Origin: Phoronis australis
Lineage: Eukaryota > Phoronida > Phoronidae
Assembly (NCBI GenBank): GCA_002633005.1
Contig: NMRA01000134.1
Coordinates: 721,012 to 785,011 of the forward strand
Reading direction: 5' to 3'
Length of the DNA: 64,000 nucleotides
This document shows positions 1-14,200 of the stretch, in pieces. The notes beneath the pieces are model-generated. The model searched no databases. It had not been told where the DNA came from and was given only the letters and a program-made list of their open reading frames with translations. The position numbers were made by a program, and so were the translations under genes. Numbering within the stretch: position 1 is the first letter of the stretch; every line of letters begins with the position of its first letter.

Positions 1-247
1 CGATAAAGCTCTTTGAAAAGGGCTACGCGTTCCGAGTATGATTGTCGTGTCGGGATTTAGATCGCCAGGTAAGATTAACCGCCCAGGGCGGTTGTCTGTC
101 GTAATAAGCGCCCATGTTCGGTTAACCGCCCATCCCCTACTTTAGGTGGATTTTCGATTTAACCACCCACTGCTCGGTTAACCGCCCTCCCCCGATTTTT
201 TGGATTCGCCAATTTAACCGCCCAGGGCGTTAACCCGAACGATTACG
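1..247. mobile_element. Right end of a GGGCGGTTAA-rich TIR element
   Basis: The sequence is the inverted counterpart of 54001-54247: both share the stretch near an acgcgttccgagta block, repeated ggcggttaac motifs, and the terminal ggttcgggttaacg-type sequence (here ending cccgaacgattacg at 247). The element continues to the left of the window. Probably a non-autonomous DNA transposon. Confidence 0.7.
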
Positions 248-1377
248 GTAGATACATTTGCAGCATGAACATTGTAACGTATACTGCGTGATAACCTGGG
301 ACATGAATTTTTGCTTTTCACAAAGTCTGTTTTAACTTGACAGCAACTGTTGTTTCGCCAATTTGGGCGCATGGAATAGTGAAGGTTGGGGCGCCCAGAG
401 GAAGGTATAAGTGGGCCGCAGGTTCGCAGAAAAAAATTGAAGCTGTGACCCCTGGATTCGACTTGGTAACATAACGGCCTTATCACCGGTGCTTATTAAT
501 TAGCTGTTAAGCCAAATACAAAGTGCGACACTTGGTGATAAGCTAAAGTTGGAGAAGATACACATTTCATTTGCATAGTGAAACCGGGATCAAACCTGGC
601 AAATATTTTGAGTTGGTGATTACGACTGCCAAGAAAACGTGCGAGATATACACAAACCATCCACGTCGATAACTATAGACTGAGACATCAGTCAATACAT
701 TCACTGGTGGCAGTTTTAAACAATGTGTAAATAATCACCGATCATGCAAAAAAGCACACTGTCCGAAATGTGAGAATTACGGTCAATGCTGCTAAAGTTG
801 ATGTGTCCGAAATCTGAGAAATATGGTGAATGCCAAATTTCAAAATAAAAAAATACAATTTGAGGTTAGATTTAGGAGCCCGAAATTCAGTAAATTTTAC
901 CGTAATAAAGATATCACGGTTTTTGTAGGCTTTTGAAGAATTATAATACAGATGAGGCTCATGGTTGCCGTGGTTTCTGAGAAGTATGACAACATGAAAC
1001 TTGAGCTGAGAAACGACTCACTCCTTCAACTAGAGCTAGTCACATTTCATTTTGTTTCCGATATCAGCGTCTTGGAATTTCCAAGCTCGGAGCACTTATC
1101 CATCAGACTGCTAACTGCAATAACGCTATTGATCTCGGTGATGTCCAACTTAAATTGGTACTATATGTTTCTGATTCCATCAAGTTATGTATAGCCCGAC
1201 ATGTTGACTTGGTTCTTCATTGATTCTTGCAGTGCGTTTAACTCAGTCCTGGTGCACGTACTTTGCTATTGATTTCGGATAGCCAGAGTTCAACTGTGGA
1301 TGTTTTGATATGCTGTCTAGTGTTGACAGGTTGCTGCAATACTGCATTGATTGTGTTGACTATTGGCTGGTAGTGTA

Positions 1378-1600
1378 CCATTGAAGGTACAATAGTCACT
1401 GCCAGTCACTGGGATGGCATGCTCTTGGATCCAGATTGGGTTGACAATTGACTGGTAGTGAATCATTGTACATAGAGGGGTACAATAGTCACTGCCAGTC
1501 ACAGATGAGATGGCATGCTCTTGGGTCTAGTTTATAGTCACTGCCAGTCACAGATGAGATGGCATGCTCTTGGGTCTAGTTTGGGTTGATGATTGACTGG
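1378..1600. repeat. Tandem repeat with caatagtcactgccagtcac core
   Basis: Three imperfect units share the core atagtcactgccagtcac followed by gatggcatgctcttgg. The last two are nearly identical (units of about 65 bp); the first is spaced further apart. Confidence 0.8.
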
Positions 1601-3614
1601 AGGTTAATCGTACTTTTGAGGGTATAATCGTCAGTGTAGAAATCTAACCATAGTCACTACACGTCACCAATTAGTGCTGCCCTGTCTCCCCACTTTCAAT
1701 GGTTGCAATGCTATAAGAGGAAGTCTTTAACATTGTGAGAGCACAAATGTGACTTCTGTTTGACCTAATTTTATATTCTGGGGTTATTAAAGATAAAATG
1801 ATTGTACTTGTGTTGCTGAAATTGCTTCTAGACACATTCCCTTGTAACAGTGACGCTGTCTGTTTGCTTGGTAGATCAAAGGCTTCTATATTTATCAATT
1901 ATTTAAGAAATAAAATAAAATATTTGGTCATGTTGAATACAGTCAGTCACTGTAACGATGTCTGGCTTGGTTGAGTTCTTTCATGTGCTACCTCACCTAT
2001 GTTTCAGCTTCAAAGTTTAAAAATATATTAGTGATTTCCACTTAAACTAATACTTTAAAGCCCCATACAGCAAGGCCAGGTCAAAATTGTAGCCTTCAAA
2101 TTTGCACTAATCAAATACAAGTTGAATTAAGCCAAAGAGACTATCGATGCATTATGAGGAAAAAAATAAGTTATGAAAAGTCATGGTAAAAAGGTTTAAG
2201 TGACATTATAAGCTAGAAAATCATTTTCTGAGATCATCCTGCTGTGCTGAATGGAACTTCAAAATCTCACTTTGCAGCCGAATGCTGTGCTGGCTGAGAT
2301 AAATGCCACTCTGTGTTTGGTGGTAGAGTATGATCGAATGTCTGGCTGACAAGGGCAAGAATTGGCGGTTTGTTTATTTATAAACTTTGATCGAGATAAT
2401 AACTTCAAGAAGTTTATCCCATTTAACTATTATCCCGAAATTTTTTGGCCGTTAAAGGGATAATGCCGCTTTAAGAAATGTATTCCAGATAAAATTAGTT
2501 GGTGCTACATACCACCTTGAACAATGGACTTCTAAAATCACGTTTCTCAACAAAAATAATTGTTATAGAAATTATGGTTTGATTTATGTGAGCTATGACC
2601 AGCTAATAATTATTACACTGTCCACCATTCCTACCAATTATTGATGTCTTGTGCCACAACTTGTTCTTCTGTAACGTTGCATCTTATAAATCCAAGTTAC
2701 TCTCATATCGTTTAAAATTGTGTGCTACAATGACCACTGGAAACAATTGTTTATTTTATCTCCAGATATGGTGAAGTATCACCAATTTTGGCCAAAAATA
2801 ATTTACAAAGTTGCCAATTTTAAAGGACTTTATTGAAATGACTGTCAGCTCAAATTATACATCCCAATCACAATCTTCTGGATTTGTTCATTTTCACATT
2901 CATAGAAATTGATGAAACCATGAACATAGGATTCAACCTTCATTACACGAGCTCCAAAAATATTTAGAGTGACCAGGGGTGTTTGGTTTGACTGATTGAT
3001 GTTTTGAAAATGGTATTTATTCAAACTGATCATTTACCAGTCAATTACAGTCTACCTCAGCCAAGTACTATTGACATTGATCATGAACTTCAGTAATGAT
3101 GGCTCTCCCAGATAGATGTTATGTTGTTTACTTTGTTTCTATTCTGATACTAAAAGTAATTCTGTCTGTCAATGTAAATACAGTTATTTTACTGTGTAAC
3201 TTAATGATGGGTTTCTAGTGCCTAAGTACTCTCTAATAGACACCATAAGAATTCCCTGGAGACTATGAATTAAGTGACAAGCAGGTTGACAGGCTCTGAG
3301 AGAGGGACTCTTGGGTTATACCGTAGTTACAGTAGTGTGGGGTCTAGAAAACCTTCGCAATATTTTCATGCATGGGAAACTCATTTCAAATGAAAAGGGT
3401 TCAAAACTCATGAAACTCTTATAAGATAAATTACTACCTGGTTATCGAGTCATATTTATTACAAGTTCATACATTCAATATGCCTAGTAACAGAAATAAG
3501 AAAATTAGCTTAGCAAAAATTTCTATACATCTACTTTGTGATTTTCAAGGCCTTCTCACAGTTAAATGATGTCCACTATTTTCCATAAGAAGTTGTGATG
3601 ATAGCTGAGATACA

Positions 3615-3799
3615 GCATTTAGCCATTATGGCATTTAGCCATCATGGTATTTAGCCATTATGGCATTTAGCCATCATGGCATTTAGCCATCATGGCATTT
3701 AGCCATCATGGCATTTAGCCATCATGGCATTTAGCCATCATGGCATTTAGCCATCATGGTATTTAGCCATTATGGCATTTAGCCATCATGGCATTTAGT
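3615..3799. repeat. 16-bp minisatellite (atggcatttagccatc)
   Basis: About eleven head-to-tail 16-bp units with occasional t/c changes at two positions. No spacers, so not CRISPR-like. Confidence 0.95.
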
Positions 3800-5033
3800 G
3801 ATAATATTGGCTGTTAACTTATCATTCATGAACAAAATAGAAAATACAGTGTTCATTTGTCAACCATATTGTATCCTATGAGATTTTACTGATGATGACT
3901 CAGTGGGAACTTTATGAACTTAGAATTTTGGTGTGTTAGAATGGTTATGGAATATGTTGGAAGCACGGAGAGGTGAAACTCAGCTGGACCAATCAATTAG
4001 CTGGCTCTTAATTTGTCATATGCAGTATGTCTGCAGATTTATGGGTGATCATTAATGAACAAATACCAAGGGCTGCCTAGAAAGTAACAGGTGATAAAGA
4101 GAGGAAAGCTTTCTTGTGCACAAATTACACGCCTTGTTGCTTAAGATTTAAAAGCCATAGTTATTGATTATTGAACCTGTAAAAAAAGTGAAATATTGTA
4201 TCCCTATTTTTTCAAATGCAAGAGCATCTATTTATGGTAGGAATCAAATTTATCACTGATTAAAGAATAAAAGTTTCCTTGCTTTTGACAATTTTCTTGA
4301 AACAAGGATTACAATGATTTGTTTGAAGTTTGTTTTAAAATTGTAAAAAGTTAAACTTCTTGGGTTTGTTTCAAATTTCAAAAGTAAGAAGCAAAGATTT
4401 GTTTGTTGTTTGACTTTCATTTGTTTTAAGTTGTTTGAAACTTGAAGTCACCAACTTGGACTTTAGAGTTTAGATCGGCTGACATTTTGTGATAGCTTTT
4501 TGTTGTGTCTAATTCTTTCTATGAACTTGATAAGTTTATGCTTCTTTTCATAAAGAACCGTGTCATAAGACAACATTCCCTGCAGAATATTCATTTTTAA
4601 ATGAATATTTATCTTGTTGGATACATGAGGCAAAAGTCTGTGTTTTTGTATTTTACACTAAACTTCAACTGGCCCTCAGATGGTCAAATGACTCAAAAAT
4701 CTGTTTGATTCTAAATTGGTTACCGGTATACTTTTATTGGTGATATTAAGGTTAGAGAAACGTTAGTGCCAGCATTTATACAGAGGTGAAGTTTGTTCAA
4801 TAATACACAAAAATATCTGCTGAAACTGCCTGTATTGCTACATCCACTCAAAATGTTACCATGGATTTTATGGTTACACAGTTAAATACCTCTTAACAGG
4901 AAGCAAATTTTAGTTGAGAAAATTGATGAAATGAAATTCTAGGTGTCCATCCTTGGACAGCAGCATTGAGTACCCATAAATATTTCCTGTGTTTGATTAT
5001 TGTTGTCATGACTGCATTTTAATTTCTTTGCAG

Positions 5034-5213
5034 GGTGCGACCTCAGCTGGCGCGTGAGAAGATCGACATGTGCCGAGTGGTGACGGCCATACCTCCGGGG
5101 GAGGCACAGGTGATCATGGGTGGGGATAAAGCGTTCACCTACGACTACGCCTTTGACATGGACACTGCTCAAGACCAGATCTACGACCAGTGTGTCAGAG
5201 CTCTCATTGAAGG
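5034..5213 (+). CDS. KIF21A: KIF21 exon (model exon 1): motor N-terminal strand
   Basis: The acceptor is tttgcag at 5033 and the donor is gtcagt at 5214. The exon encodes [16 protein letters not shown] and continues to the [12 protein letters not shown] stretch, the first part of the kinesin motor after the usual V-A-V-R start. It enters with one base of a split Arg codon and leaves with two bases of Gly, so at least one earlier coding exon must exist. Confidence 0.92.
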
Positions 5214-8200
5214 GTCAGTCTCTTGATGTGTCTAGTAAAGTGCATGCTAAAGTTAGGTGGACAAAATGACCCAGACATCCCTGCCTTGACCATAGAATTC
5301 ACTTATGGTACTGTCATTCACTGTGCCTGTACCAGCTGTTATTCATTGGGGGTAGCTGTCATTCACTTTCTGTACTAGATGTTATTCACTGTTCATGTTA
5401 GTTGTTATTCAATGTTCGTACTGGTACTAACTGTCATTCACGAAGGAGAAATTTATCGTAGAGTCAGCAGGATGGAAATGCCATTTTTCAGTTGAATCCG
5501 GCGGGAATGATGTCTTGTGATAACTTTTTGCATTCATTGTTTTCAGATGTTTTGATGGTTACAACGCCACCATTTTTGCTTATGGACAGGTAATGATTTC
5601 TGGCCATGTTGATTTCATTTGGATTGAGTTACTGCTAAAATTTAGTGATATTACTTTTTCTTAGAATCAAGATGTCTGTACAAACAGGTGTAACTTGTTT
5701 AAGTTGTGTTTGTAATTTTTGGTTAGACTACACCCTTGCTGCTTAGTCTACTCTGTGTGAGTGCTGAACAGACTAGAGTCTGGAGACTTTGGAATCAGTT
5801 ATTCCTATGTTTTGACCAGTTTAGAACACATGTTAAGTTTTGTCAATCTGAAGATATTAATTATGGTGTATGGGCATTTCAGGCATGTGTATTTAGGGTT
5901 TTTACAAAGTTTTTCATGAAAAGTGAAGGTCATTCACTTCGACACTTATGTTGGGGTGCTGCAAAAATTAACCTTCGAAATTCAACAAATTTTCGGAAAA
6001 TTGATGCTTTGTTGAAACAGCATGTAGGGAAATGCTTGAATGAATTGGTTTGATTTAGAATGAAAATACAAATACCTGGCTTTATTCTCATTGATAAGCC
6101 ACTTTAATGTGATTGTCTGTTGATTATCGTGAGATACACCTGCTGCTCTTTCCTTTCTCTAGACCGGGTCGGGTAAAACCTTTACTATGGGGACCGGCTT
6201 CGACGTGAACATCTCTCCTGATGATATCGGTATCATTCCTCGTTCGGTGAAACACTTGTTCAATGGCATCACCGAGCGCAAGAAACTGGCTCAAGAAAAA
6301 GGAGAGCCATTACCAGATTTCAAAGTCAACGCTCAATTTATGGAGGTATGATTCATAATATTATTAAATGTTATAAAATATGATATTGTGTATTGTTACA
6401 ATACACTGTATTTTAAGCATCTGTATTTTTCTATAACAACCTAAAAATATCATGTTTGCTCAAAACAAAGGGAAGTAGATGTCTCAATATTTATCATTAA
6501 AACGATAGATCTCGGTAAATCGAGTTTGACAAATTGTATCAAACTTGATCTGCAATGCTGACCGTTATAGATGCTACTTCTGTCATCTTGCCAGACTGTG
6601 TTTATCTTGACTTGTTTTGCTTTGTAATTATCCATGTTTGAAATGCATTTACTAAATTAACATGAATTGGAGCACAATGGATATAGAGGCTGAAAATGTT
6701 TTGTTTCCGCATTAAATGTTTTGAAATCTTTTCTAGCTTTACAACGAAGATATATTTGATCTCCTTGACACCACGCGAGACCCCGACTCAAAAGTAAGTA
6801 GCATGGCTTCAGAAGACACAGTTCAGTAGTTGGAGCTTCTGAAATTTTCTCTAAAGCCTGGTTCTGTTACTACCACTGATGAAGTTCACATACTGTGCTT
6901 CCAACTAGCTGCCACGACTGGCCATGAGTGACATCTGATTGGACAGAGTTTGTATGAGTCGGAACTGATTGGCCTGTGTATTTAGGAGCCATAACTGACT
7001 GGCCAGAATATTTAGGAGTCAGAGCAGGTTGGCCAGAATATTAAGGAATCACAACTAATTGGGTATTTAGCAGTCACAGCTGATTGGCCAGAGTATTTAG
7101 GATTCACAGCTGATTGTCCAGAGTATTTTGGAGTCGTAGCTGATTGGCCAGGGATGTTAAAATTTAATTATGTCTATGTTATAATTCACTCCCAGACATC
7201 CATATTTCTGCAGATCTTCATGAAAGAGACAAAATCCATATCATGTTCTCTTTTTGTTTGGACACTGTACATAGACATGTAAGTTGACTTTTATCTCACT
7301 GTTGTATACAGCTCTGTTTCCCTATTTCTTATTATGTCCTATATGACCGTAGTCCATGCCATCTGACTTGAATATTTCAGCGCACCAAGTCACACGTGCG
7401 CATCCATGAGGATGCAAGTGGTGAGATCTATACCATGGGGGTGACCACGCGCCCTGTCAACTCTCTGGCGGACACTATGCAGTGTTTGAAGGTGGGCTCC
7501 CTTCTACGGTCAACGGCTAGCACCAACATGAACTCGCAATCATCACGTTCCCACGCCATCTTCACCCTGCACGTGAAGCAGTACCGAATTGTTAGGAGTG
7601 ATGACCAGGTAGTACATGCAGTGGCCTCTGGTGTTGGAAATGACCGTAGATAAGACAATGGATGTCAGAACTTTTTTAATGTATTGCATTATCTGTTGAA
7701 TTGTTAATTTGAAAATTCGATTGCAAGCATTATTTGTTGCTTTTTAGCCGAAATAGAAGCAAGAGTCTAATCACAAGAGCACATGGATTGTGAAGATTGA
7801 CATATCCATATCCAGCATTTCGGTTTTTTAAAAACAAACCATCTTCAGGGAGAAGCAGTAGGACAGCGCCAAATCAAACATAAAATAGTTCCAGGTGATG
7901 ATGCAATGGGCCCACATGAGTGGCCTGCGCACGTCTGTTACAACGTGTACCAGACTGCCTGCAGTTATTTTTTTATTATCAAATCAAAACACAGTAATAT
8001 AGTCACACTGCTCAGGATCACGTTGAAAAGCATAGTGAGAGAAAATGCTGGGAAAAGGACAACATCAATCACCGCTGGAGATTATAAGCTCCCAGCCTGA
8101 GGATGGTTTGTTTGTAATAAGCTGAAATATTTGATATGGATATGTCAATCTTCAAGTGTGTGCTTGTGATTAGACTCTTGAAACAAAGTGTTTATTTGTA

Positions 8201-11200
8201 TTCTCTTTGTAATAAGTGTAGTCATTGCTGTTTGAACAAGATATGATGTGACAAGTGTGATGTATAAATGTGTATCAAAATATGTAATATAAAATGACTA
8301 AAGTATGCACGATGTGTACATAATTAAAGGATAATTGTGAAAAATAGTGCTAAGAATGACAATAGTAATACTGAATGTGAAATGATATTATTACCAGGTG
8401 GTGGGTGACGAAGCCAAAGATACAGACACAACAGAGATGGAGCCTGAGTTTGAGACGTTAACGGCTAAGTTTCACTTTGTTGACCTGGCTGGATCTGAAA
8501 GACTCAAGAGAACAGGGGCTACTGGTGACAGGGCTAAGGAGGGCATCTCTATCAACTGTGGGCTGGTAATGTATAGCGGGGTTAACTAAGGAGGGGATCT
8601 CTGTCAACTGTGGGCTGGTAATGTATAGCGGGGTTAAGTAAGGAGGGGATCTCTATCAACTGTGGGCTGGTAATGTATAGTGGGGTTAAGTAAGGAGGGG
8701 ATCTCTATCAACTGTGGGCTGGTTATTAAGTGAGGAGGGGGCCTCTATCAGCTGTGGTGTGGTTTAGTATAGTGGGAATTAAGTGAGTAAGGGATCTCTA
8801 TTAACTGTGGACAGGTTATATATAGTGGGAGCCATTACATTAATCTGCCAATTGAACCTTTATGTTTAGTTAGTTATCTGTTTAATTTTCGATTGGGAAA
8901 TTGAATTCACAATAACGAATTGATTGGCTATGAATCTACCTTCTGTTAAAAGACTATTTACCATAATTGTAAAATTTGTCTCAACTGCTTTGTTCAGTCC
9001 AAATAGAATTAAGTATGGAAAAAACTTCACATGTACACACAAGATGATGGCATGCCTGGTCAAGCCAACTTATTCAGCCTTGTACAGAGCAAAAGCACAA
9101 GTCCAAAAATTATATTTCTCCAAAGAACTTGTTGAGACCAGTTTCATAATGGTTAGAAAATTAATCTAAGTTAAGGTCGTATTTTGATCAAAGACAGATA
9201 TATGAGTGTTGTAAAAATGATGATAGCGTGGTTACCTGTCTGCTGTTCTCATTAGTTTTAATGTGTCTACTTCCAGCTTGCCTTGGGAAATGTGATCTCA
9301 GCACTTGGCGATAAGACCAAGAAGGGTAGCCATGTTCCGTACCGTGACTCAAAGCTTACTCGACTGCTGCAGGACTCTCTAGGTGGAAATAGGTGATTGT
9401 CTTTGTCAACTTTGGAATGTGAAATATAATAATTTCTCTGCTGCACTCACAGTTTTGATTTGTCTTATAGATTTAATAAAGAGTAATCATTAGGCGTCTA
9501 GACTTTATTGTTTTTCCTGGCATTTTTCAACAAAACTGCACAGTGATTAACTGTACCAGATGGCAAGCTGTCACCTCAAGGTGTCCACAGGCCTAAATGA
9601 AAAGAAACACTATGAATATTTTCATGTTGAAAAGCATCATTGAATGGTTTTGTGTTATGTAAGTGTCCTAGTACCTCTGTTTGCTTCATACACAACTCTT
9701 CCTTCATTTCAGTCGCACCACTATGATTGCCTGTGTCTCACCTTCTGACCGCGACTTTATGGAAACGCTCAATACGCTCAAATACGCCAACAGGGCGCGC
9801 AACATCAAGAACAAGGTGACAGCCAATCAAGACAAGACTAGTCGACAGCTGAACGCGCTACGCAGTGAGATACAGGCACTGAGGGCAGAGCTTATGGAGT
9901 ATAAACAGGTGAGGCCGGGGCTAGCATGGAGTTATAGCATATAAGGCGTTAAGCGAGGAGCTATAATTGTGTATGACCTAATGAGGGCAGAGCTTATGGA
10001 GGAAAAGGGTTGAATTAGAAATTTTGTCCGTTTCATTGCTCCTTTCACTTTGGCATCAAAGTGCCATCAATGCTGAACATGTTGAGTCTAATCTAAGTTA
10101 CTTGTGTGTGAAGCAGAGCAATTGTCGGCAGTAAAATCAGTGATGGAAATAGCTCTTTGAAGTGTGGTAGATAATTGGTATGTGAGCCGTCATGCCAGAC
10201 AAAAGGCTTTGGGTACACTTACCGATTGTGTATGTTGATATCTAGGTTTCAAAACTGAAGTGCTGTTTTCTAGAATTGATGCTTAACGTGAGATATTTGA
10301 AGTAGGGTAAACGTTTTGGGTTTTGAAGAGCTAGGTAAAATGGCAGTTGTGTGAGCAACACCTTTATGTGCTGTAACTCATAACAAAGTAGCATAATGAT
10401 TATAGGTGCACTGCGTAAGTTGTTGAATAAATTCGTGGTCATATTTCAACAACTGGGGCATGTGTTGAGTCTGGCTAGTATGATCCTGTTTTCACTTGTG
10501 CACAGTAGCCTCTACTGAAAGTAATTGGTGGGTTATGTGGAAATGTTGAATTGTCTCTGAAATTTATGCGAACAGCCCCATCCAAATACAGGACCGTTTG
10601 GAGAATAGAATAGTCCATGGGCGTACTTTTAGGGCTACAATTAAGAATGTCTATGGTTCTATAGGATTTCCAAAAATTAGCATTGTCAGCTAGTGTCATG
10701 TGAAGACAATGCTTTATGCGAATTGAACAGTACATTGTTTGTTTCATTAAATTTTTGGATTATCTGCAAAATAAGGTTCCCTAAAAACACTGTTCATACC
10801 ACAAACTCTCATAATTACAGACATTAGTCGTCATTCCATGCCGATGTTGTCCATTTTCCATTCATATAGGCTCCCTGTTTCTGACAGTATGCCCAGCTTT
10901 GTATTTAAGATAACTGTAAAATACGTCATTTCTGAATATACACCCTAGGCTTACTATCAGGAATACCCAAGGACAACAGGACATCAGCTCTCATAACATA
11001 CAATGTTTATGCCAAGATCTTGTGCTGCTACAGTAGACGGCAAAATTACTGGACAAAATGACGTGGCATTTCCTGTTTTGTCAGCAAAATTCACCGCTAC
11101 AGTATCTGTTCTTCATGATAGGGAATGTCAGAAAATTCATTAGAGAGATAACACGTTTGAGTACTCTTGTATTGTAGCTTGTCATTAGTATTTCCACAGT

Positions 11201-14200
11201 GAATGGTACCCAAGTTTAACTTGGTTGTTCCGTGTTTTTAGGGCAAGAGGGTGGTGGATGCAGAGGGCGGGGAGAGCTATAGTGACATGTACCAGGAGGT
11301 CAACATGTTAACCAGTGAGAACAGCAACCTACGGCAGAGAGTCAAGTCACTGCAGGAGACAATTGAGCAGTTGAGGGCACGCAATGTGCAGCTGATGTCT
11401 GACCAGGCTTCAACTATAATTAAGAACATTCCAGGTATGACTATGGAAGTAGTTAGTCATACATACATTAGGTTACAACTGTCATTAAGAACATTCCAGG
11501 TATGACTGTGGAGGTAGACAGTCACACATACAACCTACCACAGCTGTCATTAAGAACATTCCATGTTTCACTGTGGCTGTAATCAGGTGCACAGTTGTCA
11601 AGTATTAGGCATTTGTCAAAGTCACAAAGTAGAGCACCTCTATGTGGTACCTGAATGTCACTAGATACTAAAGCATGCCTCTGCCCATAGGTTTTCTTTT
11701 TTAATATGATCTAGTTGTACCAATCTTATCATCTTTGGTTGTTTTGATTGCGCTTTTATTTTATTTTGTCATATTTTGTGTTTTCTTGCGGAGTAATGTT
11801 ATAATTGCATACTTTTGCATGGATTGAATGAATTAGTAAATGACTATGACAAAGATGAATTCATAAGCTTTTATTTCCTAGTGTTTGATTTTCCCAATAG
11901 ATGGAGACACAGTAGAGGTCAGTTCACTTGTGCAAGGATACATTAAAGAAATGGAAGAATTGAGGTAAGTTGAGTTCACTTAAACTCGTCTTGAATCCAA
12001 AGTTGATCTAGTGTTAAAAATGTGAATTGAGTATTTTAAATAGGACGATTCGCGGTTACAAAGTATGGTGCAACCGCCCACAGATGGGGGTCTTGATTGT
12101 TTGTTTTCTGTGTTGCAATAACTCTTCTGCAAAGTTGTATAATGTATTTTAAATCAGTTCTAGTTTCATGTTAAAAAACACTCCCAGAGACAGTTTAATT
12201 TTTTTTCTTTATTCTCACAAAGTTTGTTATCTTTAATTGTCATGATTATTACCTTGTGGTCTGAATTCATTTGCTTCTAAGCCTAGTTTTTCTGTAGCAA
12301 ATTTCATTCCCTCTAAAAGTGGCTCTTTCTCACCTTGACCTTATGACTGCGTGTGGTTATGAAATGAGAAACCAGCTTGCATTTTGTAAAGCAAGTTTCT
12401 TCCGTGAAAAGCGAGATCATGCAAATCTTCGTAAGACCTCGCCATGAAGCAACGAACGTGATCAGACTCTGGCTTTTCTCAGGAATGTCTTGTGCTTACA
12501 GAATGCACCCCCGATGTGCATTCACCAGGATTGGTGCAAGTTTTTTTGCAATGACACTAGACCACTCTATTGAGACTTGAGGTCTTGGTCATGTCTGGCT
12601 TGTAAATGTACTCCTTTATAAGTAAAAACTCTAGGAAAATGGCTGCCATCAAAAAAGCTATGGGACTGAAGTGTTGAATTATGGTAGAAAGTGAGTTGTG
12701 GTGAGACAGGTGAAAAAATTATACTTAACGATTTTGCATTCATTTCACAATTTATTTTGAAAACATGGCCAAACTGAGTAAAAATGCTGGTAGTAAGTAT
12801 TATGTAAACACCCACAGTGCTCCCTTATTCGGTTGTCTGAGGTGTGATATCTCGCTGGTAATATCTCACAAATGACTGTCGATAAGGGGTGCACCCCTAC
12901 AGTTGGGTCATACACTACTTGTCCTGCACACCATGTTAACAATCCATTCGTCTGATTAATACTCATCTTTTCTAGCCTCATCCTGGATTATAATATGTAA
13001 GAATTGATGTGTGTTTTTTGTCAACTCTGAATTTTTATTTCAGCTTGTGTGACATTTCTAGTGTGACTAATTTATTGTTGTAGTATTTTTCATTATTTAC
13101 TGTCCTAGTGAATGTTTGGAACTCCATTTTTATCTATTTCTTTAATGTTTTTGGCATGTCACATACAAATATGTTTGAATTAGACTGTTCTTGGTATAGC
13201 TCATTAACATGATTTATTAATACTGCATATAAAAGATTTACTGTATGTTCATCTGCGAACTCCATTTTCGTTTCATTTTTTCCTTTTTGTTTACGGCTAT
13301 TTGGTCTACTAAGTTTATTTTTCAGATTCCTTGGTGTGTGGTCATGTGACGATGGTTGTATTCAATGACACCTGGTCATTGTTATAGTTATTGCATGGCC
13401 ACATCAAACTTTTTGCTTTTGATGTTTGGCGTGAGGCTCTGTAAACGTTGTTGCCACTAAAACATTTATGTCAAGTTTTTTGAAGGCGAAATGTTCGTAG
13501 TAGGGATTCCATGCAAGCTGACTTGTTGAAGAAAGCAATGTCAGTTTGATGAGAGAGGAGTGTAGCTAAGTTCTGTATGCTGCAGAAACATGGGTTAGGA
13601 ATGGAGAAATGTAGTGAGAGTAAGAATATGTTCATGTAAGAAAACTGTCAGTATCCTGTCTATCCGATTCTCAATCAGGATTTCATTTAAATTGCCTATG
13701 ATTGCACTCCTCAAGTTGCTTGGTCAGGGGAGTATTGTTCCAAGTGACTCAGTTTCTTCCTGTGCTTCAATCTGTTCTAGAACTAAGCTCATGGAGGCAG
13801 AGGCTATGTGCGATTCCATGAAGCGGGCGTCAACCAGAGCTCCTACACGCCTATCATTGGGCAGTCCTCTTCAGCCCAACATGCTGACGATGCCGATGCA
13901 TGACCTTCAAACATCGCCTCGAGACGACATGCAGTCTGTGATAAACTTTGCCAAGAAGGATCTCAAGAAGTTACGGCGTAAAGCACGCCCACAACATGAC
14001 AGTGCCAGGTGAGTGGGCGGTGACTACTCCTGATTGATTGATTGATTGAAGATGAGGGGGCATACTTAGGAATAAGAAATAGCAATAAATACATTATGTG
14101 TATTAAGTCTGCATTGAGGTATGTGGGAGGAGTCAGCTGTTGAATTGGTTATCTTGATGTCAACTAGAATAAGTTGGTGGAGTGAGATTGATTTTAGATG

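Larger units (their letters stand above)
248..5033. other. Upstream or intronic sequence without a recognised gene
   Basis: No convincing coding exon was found. The expected first kinesin exon, encoding something like V-R-V-A-V-R before a donor, was searched for by eye and not seen. The interval contains two tandem repeats (1378-1600 and 3615-3799) and otherwise AT-rich unique-looking sequence. Whether it is promoter or first intron cannot be decided. Confidence 0.6.

Noticed and set aside
952-1194. Candidate first kinesin exon (Met-Arg-Leu-Met-Val-Ala-Val...)
   Set aside because: The peptide does not match the expected V-R-V-A-V-R motor start, and no donor in the needed phase follows.
3615-3799. 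Possible CRISPR-like array (also 30006-30136)
   Set aside because: Units are directly adjacent with no spacers, and the DNA is eukaryotic.
13614-13780. In-frame extension upstream of exon 11
   Set aside because: The extension lies before a good ttctag acceptor and does not resemble KIF21; exon 10 joins at 13781 in phase.
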